A DNA stretch of 64,000 nt, from NCBI GenBank assembly GCA_003612625.1, contig RAZJ01000003.1, positions 1 to 64,000 on the forward strand, written 5' to 3'. Shown piece by piece: positions 28,160 to 37,346 of this stretch; within the stretch, counting starts at the first letter, position 1, and each line of letters opens with the position of its first letter. Under the pieces are notes generated by a model. That model ran no database searches and was not told the origin of the DNA. It was given only the letters and a program-made list of their open reading frames with translations. Made by a program: the position numbers and the translations under genes. Source of the DNA: a bacterium 1XD42-1. Lineage in GTDB: Bacteria > Bacillota > Clostridia > Oscillospirales > Ruminococcaceae.

Positions 28160-29421
28160 GGCAGTTTCTCTCTTTCCTGCACTGGATTATATAGGGAAAG
28201 CTGTTCCGGAACGTCTGCCGGCAGGCCATCCCGCAAGGCCCGTAAAGCAGAAGTCGTAGAAAATTTCATACCATCCATTGTATGGCCAGAGCAGAGAAGA
28301 AAATATCTTGCCCGTTTCAGGACAACCCCAATACGCCGGAGAGCAGAAAAATCCAATGAACCGAATTTCCTGCATTCTATAATCCGGCGGGCACTTTTTA
28401 CCCCGATTCCCGGTACCCTTAAAAGTGTATTATAAGGTGCCGTATTGACCTCAACAGGAAAAAGTTCCGGATGTGTAATAGCCCAATTGCTTTTAGGGTC
28501 CAATGTCATATCTAAATCCTGTTGGTTTTCGCTTAAAAGCTCCTCGGCTTGGAATCCATAAAAACGAAGAAGCCAGTCTGCCTGATATAAACGGTGTTCC
28601 CGCAGTAAAGGCGGTTTGCTGGAACGGTCTGGAAGCAGACGATCCTCCACCATGGGGACATAAGCAGAAAAAAATACCCGTTTCAGCTTATATTTCTTAT
28701 AAAGGCTTTGTGTCAAACGCAATATTTGGTAATCTGTGTCAGGTGTAGCGCCAATAATCATTTGTGTGCTCTGCCCTGCTGGAGCAAACTTTGGCGTGTG
28801 ACGGTATTTTACCAGCTCTGTCCCATTCTCTGTTATTTTCTGGCTGATAAATCCCATAGGCCGCAAAATAGATTCCTTACTTTTATCCGGTGCAAGGGAC
28901 TGCAAGCTGGTCTGGCTGGGCAATTCAATGTTGACGCTGACCCGGTCTGCCAGAAGTCCCAACCGGGTTGTCAGTATATTATCGGCTCCAGGAATCGCTT
29001 TAGCATGGATGTACCCATGAAATCCGTATTCATTCCGCAATAATTCTAAAGTTTCAATCAAACGTTCCGTGGTATAGTCCGGATTCCGCATAATCCCGGA
29101 AGATAAAAAAAGTCCTTCAATATAGTTGCGGCGGTAAAACTGTATGGTTAGATCCGCCAGTTCCCGGGGTGTAAAAGCTGCACGAGGCCCTGGATTATCC
29201 CGCCGGTTGACACAATATTTACAATTATAGATACAGTGGTTGGTAAATAAAACCTTCAATAAGGAAATACAGCGGCCGTCTGCTGCAAAACTATGGCAAA
29301 GGCCTGCTAATGAACAACTTCCTATTCCCTGAGTTCCCCTTCTGTCTACGCCGCTGGAAGTACAGGAAACATCATACTTTGCAGCACGGGACAAAATTTG
29401 CAGCTTTTCCATTAAATCCAT
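28147..29421 (-). CDS. Putative DNA modification/repair radical SAM protein (TIGR03916)
   Basis: Radical SAM enzyme with the cluster motif CIYNCKYC at about residue 60 and a C-terminal helix-hairpin-helix LRVPGIGVKSARRII suggestive of DNA binding. The ATG at 29421 gives MDLMEKLQILSRAAKYDVSC, the conserved start of the family; a longer in-frame start at 29496 lies upstream of the promoter. Pairs with the TIGR03915 gene. Substrate unknown. Confidence 0.88.
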   Translation of the reverse strand: MDLMEKLQILSRAAKYDVSCTSSGVDRRGTQGIGSCSLAGLCHSFAADGRCISLLKVLFTNHCIYNCKYCVNRRDNPGPRAAFTPRELADLTIQFYRRNYIEGLFLSSGIMRNPDYTTERLIETLELLRNEYGFHGYIHAKAIPGADNILTTRLGLLADRVSVNIELPSQTSLQSLAPDKSKESILRPMGFISQKITENGTELVKYRHTPKFAPAGQSTQMIIGATPDTDYQILRLTQSLYKKYKLKRVFFSAYVPMVEDRLLPDRSSKPPLLREHRLYQADWLLRFYGFQAEELLSENQQDLDMTLDPKSNWAITHPELFPVEVNTAPYNTLLRVPGIGVKSARRIIECRKFGSLDFSALRRIGVVLKRARYFLLCSGHTMDGMKFSTTSALRALRDGLPADVPEQLSLYNPVQEREKLPWPV

Positions 29422-29455
29422 ATGGAAACACATCCTATCAGTTGTTATCAGTACC

Positions 29456-29484
29456 ATTTTAATCCTTATCGTCAGAAAAGTCAA
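29456..29484 (-). promoter_or_regulatory. Promoter of the TIGR03916-TIGR03915 pair
   Basis: On the minus strand TTGACT (29479-29484), a 17-base spacer and TAAAAT (29456-29461), about 35 bases before the radical SAM start. It argues against the longer start at 29496. Confidence 0.6.
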
Positions 29485-29538
29485 ACAAAAATACAAATAA
29501 TGATTGTATTTTTAGCTTATTAACTCTTTTTATACAAA

Positions 29539-29570
29539 AATCGGATTATGCCAGACAGCACAACCCGATT
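29539..29570 (-). terminator. Weak terminator after the ThrE pair
   Basis: AATCGG (29539-29544) and CCGATT (29565-29570) form a six-bp stem with a long loop, followed on the minus strand by TTTGTAT. It ends the ThrE transcript just past its stop. Confidence 0.4.
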
Positions 29571-29573
29571 GAT

Positions 29574-30038
29574 TTAAATTTTTTGTGGATGATGTCCCCG
29601 AAGGGCTTTTGCAGCGGCGAAAAGGCGCATAACAGAAGTTACAACAAGGATTCCCAAGGCTAAAGCTCCCGCGACTCCAAAAGTATGGGAGCCTTCCTGT
29701 AAAAATGCCATCATATCCCCATTGATACAGTGCTCCATTGTATGGTAAATTCCTCCGCCTGGTACCAATGGAATCAGGCTTATGACAAGGTATACGGTAG
29801 CTGGTGATTTAAAAATTCTTGCCATAATTTCTGCATATATTGTCAAAGCAGTTGTTGCCAAAAAAGCCTGTAAAATATCATTTTGTAAGAAATTGAAAAG
29901 CAGATAAACAGCCCAACATAAACCGCTGCCCAGGGAAGCAAAAAAAAGCATATGCTTACGGGGCCGGATATTGGCTAAAAAGCAATATCCAAAGCTGCCT
30001 ACAAAGGCATAAAAACAAAAAAGTAAAAATTGCAACAA
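29574..30038 (-). CDS. Threonine/serine exporter, ThrE_2 (DUF3815) half
   Basis: Integral membrane protein of 154 residues with about five hydrophobic segments. It carries PLVPGGGIYHTMEHCINGD, typical of the ThrE_2 half. In corynebacterial ThrE the two halves are one polypeptide, while many Firmicutes encode them separately, as seen here with the DUF1212 half 20 bases upstream. Expected to form an amino acid exporter with its neighbour. Confidence 0.85.
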   Translation of the reverse strand: MLQFLLFCFYAFVGSFGYCFLANIRPRKHMLFFASLGSGLCWAVYLLFNFLQNDILQAFLATTALTIYAEIMARIFKSPATVYLVISLIPLVPGGGIYHTMEHCINGDMMAFLQEGSHTFGVAGALALGILVVTSVMRLFAAAKALRGHHPQKI

Positions 30039-30058
30039 GCTTCTTCTCTCCCTCCCCT

Positions 30059-30811
30059 TTACCGAGCCAGGCTAAGTACAACACCAGCACCAAGAGCGAT
30101 CGCTGTTGCAGTTAAAAGCGCTTCTGCCAGCCGTGCCTGTCCTGATACATAATCCCCTGCAATCAAATCCCGCATGGAATTGGTTAAAGCCAACCCAGGC
30201 ACTAATATCATTAAAGCCCCTATTACAATTTTATCCAGATGTAAGCGGTTAAACTGGAACTGGGTAAAAAAGAGGCTCATCAGCATAATCAATCCGCCGC
30301 CGATAATATTGACAAAGATGCCGTTGCTTCCCAACTGTTCCAGTCCGTTGGCAAGGAACTGGGTTATTGCCGCAATCAATGCAGCACAAAGCGCGTCAGC
30401 CAATGTACCGCCATAAAAAAGTGTAAAGCCAAATCCCACAAGAGCAGCCCCTGCTGTACGCATCAAAGGAGAATATCTTTGCTCATTTTGGATGGCGCGA
30501 AGCCGTTCATAGACTTCTTCCGGCGGGTCCGGCCTCTGGCAGATTTCCCGGCAAAGGCCATTGATCCGATCCACCCGGTTTAAATCTGTACGGCGGCAGC
30601 GGATACGGCGGGTTTTTGCGATAGAATGTTTATGAGAGGGGGTAATTGAAATTGTCATGCAGGTTGGAATGACAAATACATCTGCATCTGTATAGCCATA
30701 GGCATGGAAAACACGCTGCATGGTATCTTCTACCCGGTAAGTTTCCGCACCATTTTCCAAAAGCTCGCAGCCAATATCGGTTACTAAGTTTAAAAGCTGT
30801 GCTGTATCCAT
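30059..30811 (-). CDS. Threonine/serine exporter, ThrE (DUF1212) half
   Basis: The 250-residue protein has the N-terminal soluble region with CELLENGAETYRVEDTM and the conserved RRTDLNRVDRIN, then about five membrane helices with MILVPGLALTNSMRDLIAGDY. This is the ThrE family signature. Partner of the 154-residue half downstream. Likely exports small amino acids; direct evidence is lacking. Confidence 0.87.
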   Translation of the reverse strand: MDTAQLLNLVTDIGCELLENGAETYRVEDTMQRVFHAYGYTDADVFVIPTCMTISITPSHKHSIAKTRRIRCRRTDLNRVDRINGLCREICQRPDPPEEVYERLRAIQNEQRYSPLMRTAGAALVGFGFTLFYGGTLADALCAALIAAITQFLANGLEQLGSNGIFVNIIGGGLIMLMSLFFTQFQFNRLHLDKIVIGALMILVPGLALTNSMRDLIAGDYVSGQARLAEALLTATAIALGAGVVLSLAR

Positions 30812-30829
30812 ATCAATCTCCCAAAAATG

Positions 30830-31300
30830 CTATAAAGCATCTAATTTTTGTTCTGCTACATTATTTTTTCCCAATATGGACTCCATCAAGCGGAATAGTT
30901 CTAATGTACTTCTAAATTCATATCTTTTATCCTGCTCTACCCACAAAATCCAGCCCTGGCAAGTAGCATGCTGCCGGAAAATCATTTGCAGTAAAAAAGT
31001 AGCCATGAGCCCAGGTTCTTCTTCCCATTGCTGCTGCTCATTTTCTAATAAAGGCTCAGGAATTGTTTTTTTAGGCTGCGGGCAGCCAGACCCAAAAGAA
31101 CGGAATTGAAATGTACTTTCAGGGAACCCGATTTTATTATAAAACCGGTATAAGTACCGCAGCAATTCGATTGCTCCCTGAAAAGGGAAAACCCCTAAAA
31201 GACCGGATTCCAGCCGCCCATAAAAATCATAATCTTCCAGCTTGTCTATGCAGATCCGTACAACAGAATGTTGGGATGAATTGTGCCAAATTCTTTCCAC
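30830..31300 (-). CDS. Hypothetical protein
   Basis: Unrecognised protein of about 156 residues, mixed alpha/beta by composition, with no membrane segment or clear motif. Many aromatic residues (YDFYGRLESGLLGVFPFQG) and a Glu/Gln-rich stretch near the middle. The start is placed at the GTG at 31300, preceded by AGGTGG, because the longer in-frame ATG at 31358-31360 lies inside the -10 box of a good promoter. It ends 18 bases before the ThrE gene, so it probably leads that operon. Confidence 0.55.
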   Translation of the reverse strand: MERIWHNSSQHSVVRICIDKLEDYDFYGRLESGLLGVFPFQGAIELLRYLYRFYNKIGFPESTFQFRSFGSGCPQPKKTIPEPLLENEQQQWEEEPGLMATFLLQMIFRQHATCQGWILWVEQDKRYEFRSTLELFRLMESILGKNNVAEQKLDAL

Positions 31301-31351
31301 TGAAGCCACCTGCCTTTTCGCAGTGAAAATTTTTTTACAATCATTTCCCTT

Positions 31352-31380
31352 ATTGTACATGCCGGAAGTAAAACTGTCAA
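31352..31380 (-). promoter_or_regulatory. Promoter for the 30830-31300 gene and thrE pair
   Basis: On the minus strand TTGACA (31375-31380), 17-base spacer, TACAAT (31352-31357): a consensus-like sigma-A promoter. Confidence 0.75.
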
Positions 31381-31419
31381 TAGTTCACATTTTATGTATA
31401 TATATCCTGTGAGAAAAGA

Positions 31420-32112
31420 CTAAAATAAAAGTTTTTCATATAGTTCATCCTGATGATCAAGAAAAAATTTTTTGATTTTTTCAGGCTCCTGGGCCTTGGA
31501 GGGACTCAATACATATTGTAAATCAGCATGTTTTCCTGTAAGGGCTGACAAGCTTTCACAGGCAGCTCCCGCAGGATCTTTTTGGCCTGTAAATACGACT
31601 GATAAAATACGTTCCATTCCTGCCATTTTTAATGGAAATAGTGGACATCCATAGCGGGCTGAAAAATCACAAAGCTGGAATTTTCCTAGTTTTTCAGTTC
31701 CTTTGCCATACCAAGGCTTCATTGCAGCACTTAAAGCCTTTTTTTCGGCTCCTCTTAAAGGTTTCACTTTTAAATTTCCTGCTTTTGAATGAAGCCCGTC
31801 TGCCCAAGTCACGACTGTTCCCGTTTGTAAATCAACACTGTTTAATGCAAGGGCACAACGCTGTATACAAGGCAATCCGGTACAAAAACAGGATAATGCC
31901 TGATTAGATTCTTTTTCCTGGAATAAACGATCTGTTCGTTTTTTGATTTCATCGGTCGGTAAACCGCGGCTCCATAAAAGCATGGGAGCCGCTGGCAATG
32001 AATTACAGGAAATCATTTCTGGGCCTAAAGATAAATAAGTTAATTCTTCAGCCAATATATAGGCATACTGTGCGCCAGGGCCGCAGCCGCTGCAAGCCAA
32101 TCCGATTTTCAT
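31420..32112 (-). CDS. DGC-like putative zinc-binding protein
   Basis: The 230-residue protein begins MKIGLACSGCGPGAQYAY and has a second Cys cluster SCFCTGLPCIQRCA about 70 residues later. The spacing (CSG near the start, a central Cys, then a Cys-rich G-x-P-C-x-x-x-C) is like that of DGC-domain putative zinc-binding proteins, whose role is unclear. Homology is suggested, not certain. The C-terminal half is unrecognised and ends with an acidic helix. The ATG at 32112 is preceded by AAGGAGGG; an in-frame start at 32145 is too far upstream. The Shine-Dalgarno lies in the 3' arm of a short hairpin, CCTTGGAG with CTCAAGG. Confidence 0.55.
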   Translation of the reverse strand: MKIGLACSGCGPGAQYAYILAEELTYLSLGPEMISCNSLPAAPMLLWSRGLPTDEIKKRTDRLFQEKESNQALSCFCTGLPCIQRCALALNSVDLQTGTVVTWADGLHSKAGNLKVKPLRGAEKKALSAAMKPWYGKGTEKLGKFQLCDFSARYGCPLFPLKMAGMERILSVVFTGQKDPAGAACESLSALTGKHADLQYVLSPSKAQEPEKIKKFFLDHQDELYEKLLF

Positions 32113-32191
32113 AAGGGTTCCCTCCTTGAGCGATAAACACTCCAAGGTATCCTATGCAACAGAAAAGCTTTTGGGAACACCTATAATTAGC

Positions 32192-33778
32192 TTATGGAAA
32201 AGGGGCAAACCGTTCCATAATGGCTAAAGCTACCCGGAGTCCGTCTACGGCGGCACTCATAATCCCGCCTGCATAGCCGGCTCCTTCCGCACAAGGATAA
32301 ACATTTTCAAAACCACAGGCCTGATAATTTTCCTGACGCAGGATTCTTACAGGAGAGGAGGTACGTGTTTCTATCCCTGTTAAAACAGAATCTTCTGCCG
32401 CAAATCCAGGCAGCTTTTTTGAAAAACGGATAAATCCTTTTTTCAGCATGTCTGTTACAAATGGCGGGAATAATCCTGCAAAATCAGCCTCTGCAACTCC
32501 CCGGCAATAGGAAGGCGTAACATGTCCAGAAGAAAATCCTTTTTCTCCCTTTAAGAAATGCCCCATATCCTGTACAGGAGCACAATATTTTCCACCGCCA
32601 GCCTGGAACGCCAGCTTTTCCAAATGCTGTTGAAACCGCATCCCATCTAAATGGTTATTTCCATAGTCTGTCGGGCCCACAGAAACAGCGACTGCACTAT
32701 TAGCATTGATTCCATTGCGGGCGTGGCAGCTCATTCCATTTGTAACGACCATGCCTTCCTGGGAAGCTGCCGGTACAACGACCCCTCCAGGACACATGCA
32801 GAAGGTATAAACACCCCGTTCCCCTTCCCTGTAAGAAAGCTGGTATTCCCCAGGCGGCAAGGCTGGATGGCCTGCCAATTCTCCATAAAGTCCTTTATCA
32901 ATTTCTTGTTGGAGATGCTCGACACGTACCCCCACCGAAAAAGGCTTTGGCGCCATAGAAAAATTTTTTTGTTCCAGCATAAGAAATGTATCACGGGCAC
33001 TGTGACCGACAGCTAAAACCAATACACTGGCAGGGATTTCCTCATCTGGCGTTTTTACAGACAAAATGTCATTTTTCTGTTGTAAATCCATCAAAGGTGT
33101 TTCAAACCGTATTTCTCCGCCTGAGGCGATCAATTCCTGGCGCAGATTTGTTACCACATTCCGTAATAAGTCTGTACCAATATGGGGTTTGGCCTTATAT
33201 AAAATTTCAGCAGGCGCTCCTAATTTTACAAATTCCTGCAGCACCCAGTCACATTTTGCATCGCCGATTCGGGTTGTCAACTTTCCGTCAGAAAAGGTTC
33301 CAGCTCCCCCTTCCCCGAATTGTACATTGGCCTCCGGATCTAAAATACCTGTTTCCCAAAAAAATTCTACTTTTTGAACCCGTTTTTCCATAGCAGGGCC
33401 GCGCTCCAATATCAATGGACGATAGCCGTAGCGTGCCAGTAAAAGGCCGCAAAACATTCCGGCAGGGCCAAACCCCGCAATAACTGGGCGACATTTCATA
33501 GGTGATTTTCCATATGAAATTTTCATAGGCTGGGACTGGTGCAGTACGATATTTTGACTTTTATAGCGCTGGTATATTTTATTTTCATTTTCTGTTTCCA
33601 CAGAAATGGTATGGACAAAATGGACTGGCCGCCGCCGGGCATCAACTGAAGTTTTTGCCACAGCGCAACGGGCTTTTTTCAAGCCAAGGGCCTTTTGTGC
33701 TTTTTGAAAAGCAGACTCAATTGGTTCATCCAATCCTGTTACGATTCCACTGACCCAAATCGCCATAGGAAATTCCAA
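32192..33778 (-). CDS. FAD-dependent oxidoreductase (COG2509 type)
   Basis: The 528-residue protein has an N-terminal small domain (1-85), then the FAD-binding PVIAGFGPAGMFCGLLLARYGY with a following ILERG, a GEGGAGTFSDGKLTTR segment and a C-terminal VYPCAEGAGYAGGIMSAAVDGL. This is the widespread clostridial FAD-dependent dehydrogenase family of unknown substrate. Start is ambiguous. TTG at 33778 has AAAGGA four bases ahead; ATG at 33766 (MAIWVSG) is possible. Confidence 0.85.
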   Translation of the reverse strand: MEFPMAIWVSGIVTGLDEPIESAFQKAQKALGLKKARCAVAKTSVDARRRPVHFVHTISVETENENKIYQRYKSQNIVLHQSQPMKISYGKSPMKCRPVIAGFGPAGMFCGLLLARYGYRPLILERGPAMEKRVQKVEFFWETGILDPEANVQFGEGGAGTFSDGKLTTRIGDAKCDWVLQEFVKLGAPAEILYKAKPHIGTDLLRNVVTNLRQELIASGGEIRFETPLMDLQQKNDILSVKTPDEEIPASVLVLAVGHSARDTFLMLEQKNFSMAPKPFSVGVRVEHLQQEIDKGLYGELAGHPALPPGEYQLSYREGERGVYTFCMCPGGVVVPAASQEGMVVTNGMSCHARNGINANSAVAVSVGPTDYGNNHLDGMRFQQHLEKLAFQAGGGKYCAPVQDMGHFLKGEKGFSSGHVTPSYCRGVAEADFAGLFPPFVTDMLKKGFIRFSKKLPGFAAEDSVLTGIETRTSSPVRILRQENYQACGFENVYPCAEGAGYAGGIMSAAVDGLRVALAIMERFAPFP

Positions 33779-33804
33779 CGATCCTTTCCTTTTACAAAAG
33801 AAAA

Positions 33805-33829
33805 CGTCCCGGAGGACAGCGCCGGGACG
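33805..33829 (-). terminator. Terminator after cdaR
   Basis: CGTCCCGG (33805-33812) pairs with CCGGGACG (33822-33829); on the minus strand the stem is followed by TTTTCTTTTG just past the cdaR stop. Confidence 0.8.
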
Positions 33830-33839
33830 CTAAACTTTT

Positions 33840-35126
33840 CTATGAATTTTTTTCCTGGATAGAAACGACAGCCATATAAGCCCCATTTGAATTGTTTACT
33901 GCCCAAACAAAGCCTTTTCCGGGAGCTGAAATTGTAACAGGCAGATTATATGGTCCCGTAGCAAGCTCTTTATTGGACAAGTCAATTTCTGCTACAATAT
34001 CCTGGGCTGTTAAAGTTTCTAAAATGTCCTTATCCCCTAAGAAACGGACATTATTGATGCTTTTTGTCATTAAAGATGCATCAAAATTAACTGGGACATT
34101 TTTCAAAAAGATGTTTGTATCTGGAATGGTGAAATTTGCGGAAGCAATTTCTTCTAAATCAAAAGAAACTGTTATGGTTTCTGGGGCATCAACCGCTTCC
34201 ACTCCATTGGGCAAGCTGACTTCAAAAGTGAGAATCCGTCCTTCATCAATTTCATTCAGCGCCACATAACCAATAGAAAGTTCATCACTCATTTTATCCA
34301 CTATTGATTCCAGACCAGCTACCGTAATGGTATCCGTAGAAAACGTATAATGGAATTGATCCAGTGGGAAGCCCTGGGGATACCCGGTAAAATCAAAAGT
34401 AACTTTTAATTGTTTTTGTTTATAGACGGGAACTATTACATCAATGGAATCGGTTTCTAAAATAAGGGATTCCGTAGAAATTTCACTTCCGTCTGCGCGG
34501 TATAATTTAATTTTACACCGGCGGGTATCTGTTTTTGTCAAAGGCTCGGTATAATTGACTTCGGCCACACAGCGGTCAATGCTTTGAATATCCGTATCCG
34601 GGCCAGTAATGTCAATGGTTTTCGGTGTAATGCGGGTACTTTGAGCAACATAGTTTTCAGGAACAGAAAGCCCGCGGATTTCTGGAACAATGGTAAAAGT
34701 TTTTGTTGTCTGCTGATCCACCCGCAAAGTTGCCGTAGAGGGCGTAATACTTAATATAGTGACGCCTCTGGCACTGGCAATATTGGCCCGAAGCGGGACT
34801 TCATAAGTCCCCTTTTGTGGAATTTCGGACAAATCTGCATAGATGGAAAGACTTTCCGGATCTTGTTTTAATGCACTTAGAATTTTCCGATCTGCCCTGA
34901 CTTCTACACGAACTTTTAAATCTTCTTTTGTAATGACCTTTAAATTTTTAGGAACCAGATATTCTTCCTGTCCGATTTCAAAATCTACTGGCACATTGCT
35001 AATAGTATTGGATTCAATGGTGCTGATATAAGTAACAATCAGCATCCAGGCGACTGCGGAAAGGGCCAAAGAAAAAATCATTAAAAATCTTTTATTATCC
35101 AGGAGCTTAGAAAAATTAAATTTCAT
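33840..35126 (-). CDS. cdaR: YbbR-domain protein, CdaA regulator (CdaR)
   Basis: Membrane-anchored extracytoplasmic protein that modulates the diadenylate cyclase CdaA. The 428-residue protein has one N-terminal membrane segment (about 13-32) followed by several YbbR-like beta-rich repeats of about 80-90 residues (for example DVEVRADRKI-like and VDFEIGQEEY segments). It overlaps the cdaA stop by four bases (ATGA), the usual cdaA-cdaR arrangement; glmM, often third, is absent here. Confidence 0.88.
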   Translation of the reverse strand: MKFNFSKLLDNKRFLMIFSLALSAVAWMLIVTYISTIESNTISNVPVDFEIGQEEYLVPKNLKVITKEDLKVRVEVRADRKILSALKQDPESLSIYADLSEIPQKGTYEVPLRANIASARGVTILSITPSTATLRVDQQTTKTFTIVPEIRGLSVPENYVAQSTRITPKTIDITGPDTDIQSIDRCVAEVNYTEPLTKTDTRRCKIKLYRADGSEISTESLILETDSIDVIVPVYKQKQLKVTFDFTGYPQGFPLDQFHYTFSTDTITVAGLESIVDKMSDELSIGYVALNEIDEGRILTFEVSLPNGVEAVDAPETITVSFDLEEIASANFTIPDTNIFLKNVPVNFDASLMTKSINNVRFLGDKDILETLTAQDIVAEIDLSNKELATGPYNLPVTISAPGKGFVWAVNNSNGAYMAVVSIQEKNS

Positions 35127-36001
35127 CCTTTCCGCCCCTTTCTGCGGTCAAATATTTTTTCCGGCCCGTCTTTTTCCGAAAGCAAAGCAGAAGACAAAAC
35201 GCTCCGAAGCTTTTCCATAGAAATACCCCGTTCTAAATGGCCATTTCGGCAAATAGTAAGGTATCCGGTTTCTTCGGAAACCACCACTACTAAAGCGTCA
35301 CTGACTTCACTCATACCCAAAGCAGCCCGGTGACGGGTCCCCAATTCCCGGCTGATTTCGGAATTATCAGAAAGGGGTAAAAAACAGCCTGCCGCATGGA
35401 TTCTTCCATCGCGTATAATCATAGCACCATCATGTAATGGGGAATTCGGGAAAAATATGTTTCCAATCAATTCCGGAGAGGGATCGGCATCCACAATTGT
35501 GCCGGTTTTAATAATTTCTCCCAGTTTTGTTTCCATTTCAATGACAATCAATGCCCCTATCCGCTGGCGGGAAAGTGAAGGCGCTTCTTCCAGCAATGCT
35601 TCTATAAACCTTGTCCATCCGTTTAGCTGCTCCTGTTCGGAAAGGCCGGAAGAAAACATCGGCAGCTTACTAATACGGGAACGGCCTACCTGTTCTAAAG
35701 CCCGCCGTAATTCCGGCTGGAAAACGACAACCATCGCAAAAAGCCCGGCCTGAAGCACATTATCCATTAAAAAGCTAAGCATTTTTAATTTTAGCAGCCT
35801 GGAAATAAAGTAAAATAAGAACATGATCCCAATGCCTTTTACCAATTGGGCAGCACGGGTTTCCCTGACTAATTTTACTCCATGATAAATAAGGTATGCC
35901 ATTATCAGGATATCCAAAGCATCTTCCAAGCCAAAGATGCCAAAGGTGGTATCCCAAATGCCGTGCAGTCCGGCGAAAAATTGTTCCAAATATGCAGTCA
36001 T
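35123..36001 (-). CDS. cdaA: Diadenylate cyclase CdaA
   Basis: Makes c-di-AMP, which controls potassium and osmolyte transport and wall homeostasis. The 292-residue protein has three N-terminal membrane helices (about 25-90) and a DisA_N cyclase domain with the catalytic DGAMI and the nucleotide-binding GTRHRAA motifs. The ATG at 36001 follows AGGAGAGCAGG; an in-frame start at 36058 adds 19 unconserved residues. Confidence 0.94.
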   Translation of the reverse strand: MTAYLEQFFAGLHGIWDTTFGIFGLEDALDILIMAYLIYHGVKLVRETRAAQLVKGIGIMFLFYFISRLLKLKMLSFLMDNVLQAGLFAMVVVFQPELRRALEQVGRSRISKLPMFSSGLSEQEQLNGWTRFIEALLEEAPSLSRQRIGALIVIEMETKLGEIIKTGTIVDADPSPELIGNIFFPNSPLHDGAMIIRDGRIHAAGCFLPLSDNSEISRELGTRHRAALGMSEVSDALVVVVSEETGYLTICRNGHLERGISMEKLRSVLSSALLSEKDGPEKIFDRRKGRKG

Positions 36002-36069
36002 TTTTCCTGCTCTCCTGCCGTTTTGCAAAGCCGCCTGAATATGGTTAGGCGTATGCACAAAATTTTTCC

Positions 36070-36091
36070 GGCCGGCGTTTGATCGCCGGCC
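36070..36091 (-). terminator. Terminator after the cysteine desulfurase gene
   Basis: GGCCGGCG (36070-36077) and CGCCGGCC (36084-36091), a six-base loop, followed on the minus strand by GGAAAAATTTT. A very stable stem in the gap between cdaA and the desulfurase gene. Confidence 0.65.
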
Positions 36092-36155
36092 GTTCCCTTT
36101 GAGAAAAAGGGGGTTCTTTTGCTCAAAAGAGGACTATTCCTATTTTATCACATCC

Positions 36156-37343
36156 TTATGGTAAATCAATCTTTTTTTGCGGCGTTTGCAATTCTTTCCC
36201 TGGGGAATTTACGATACGCTTTACAGCTTCTGCCAATGCACGGCCCTGCTCCACTGTATTGAAAGCTCCTGCACTGATCCGGACGGTACCAGTTTGGCTT
36301 GTTCCAAACTTTTTATGGGCAAGTGGAGCGCATTGCATCCCGCCGCGGACAGCAAATCCCAGTTCATTCAGTTTGGAAGCGGTTTCCTCTGAATTTAAGC
36401 CTTTGATGTTAAAGCTTAATACAGCAGCCTGAGCTTCTAAAGCAGGCCTTTTTGTGTAAAGTATAACATCTTTACATTGTTCCAGCATATCGTAGATTGT
36501 GGTAATAACCTGCATTTCACGCTGGGCGATTCCATCAATTCCGCAATGTGCTACAAAGTCCAGCCCTGCCCCAAGGCCAATGATTCCCATTGTATTTAAT
36601 GTTCCGGATTCTAAATGATCCGGCATAAAATCTGGCTGGGCATATTCATGGGAAACGCTACCGGTTCCCCCTTCCATCAAGGGGATCAGTTTCTTGCCGT
36701 AAGGCGTAATCAGAAGCCCGGTCCCCGTTGGGCCATATAATCCTTTGTGCCCTGCTGTACAAAGGAAATCGATCTGCATTTCTTTCATATTGATGTGTTC
36801 TGTACCTGCTGTCTGTGCAGCATCCATAATATAGTAAATCCCATATTTCCGGGCAATTTTTCCTAAACGTTTTGCAGGCAGCTTCAATCCAAATACATTT
36901 GATGCATGGGTAGCGATAATAGCCCGTGTATTGGGACGGATCGCATGACAGAAAGAAAGCTCTGTTTTTACCGGATCTGCAAAAGTTTCAGCCACACTAT
37001 AAGTGATAATTCCTTTTGCTGCCAGTGCGTAAACAGGACGCAAAACAGAATTGTGCTCCAAATCAGAAATGACTACATGATCGCCCGGGCGCAAAAGACC
37101 TTTAATCACTGTATTCAGTGCATGAGTACAATTTTGGGTAAAAGCAACCTGTTCAACATCTTCCGCCCCAAAAAAAGATGCTGCTTTTTCCCGGACTTCA
37201 TAAATGCGGAGGGATGTTTGAGCCGCCAATTCATGACCGCTGCGGCCAGGATTTGCACCATACCGCAGCAGAGCTTCATCCACCGCATTTTTAACACACA
37301 TTGGTTTTGGAAATGTGGTAGCGGCATTATCAAAATAAATCAT
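36156..37343 (-). CDS. Cysteine desulfurase family aminotransferase class V protein
   Basis: PLP enzyme of the NifS/SufS fold. The 395-residue protein begins MIYFDNAATTFPKP and has the cofactor-binding ITH-type segment HNSVLRPVYAL, the DAAQTAGTEHI motif and the PLP lysine in CTAGHKGLYGPTGTG. It belongs to the clostridial subgroup (TIGR01977 type) commonly next to a DUF3343 gene, as here. The catalytic Cys loop is present near the C-terminus in GGMQCAPLAHK. Sulfur or selenium delivery is likely but the acceptor is unknown. Confidence 0.88.
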   Translation of the reverse strand: MIYFDNAATTFPKPMCVKNAVDEALLRYGANPGRSGHELAAQTSLRIYEVREKAASFFGAEDVEQVAFTQNCTHALNTVIKGLLRPGDHVVISDLEHNSVLRPVYALAAKGIITYSVAETFADPVKTELSFCHAIRPNTRAIIATHASNVFGLKLPAKRLGKIARKYGIYYIMDAAQTAGTEHINMKEMQIDFLCTAGHKGLYGPTGTGLLITPYGKKLIPLMEGGTGSVSHEYAQPDFMPDHLESGTLNTMGIIGLGAGLDFVAHCGIDGIAQREMQVITTIYDMLEQCKDVILYTKRPALEAQAAVLSFNIKGLNSEETASKLNELGFAVRGGMQCAPLAHKKFGTSQTGTVRISAGAFNTVEQGRALAEAVKRIVNSPGKELQTPQKKIDLP

Positions 37344-37346
37344 CCG

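Noticed and set aside
31301-31360. N-terminal 20 residues of the gene at 30830 starting at ATG 31360
   Set aside because: The ATG overlaps the -10 box TACAAT of a consensus promoter.
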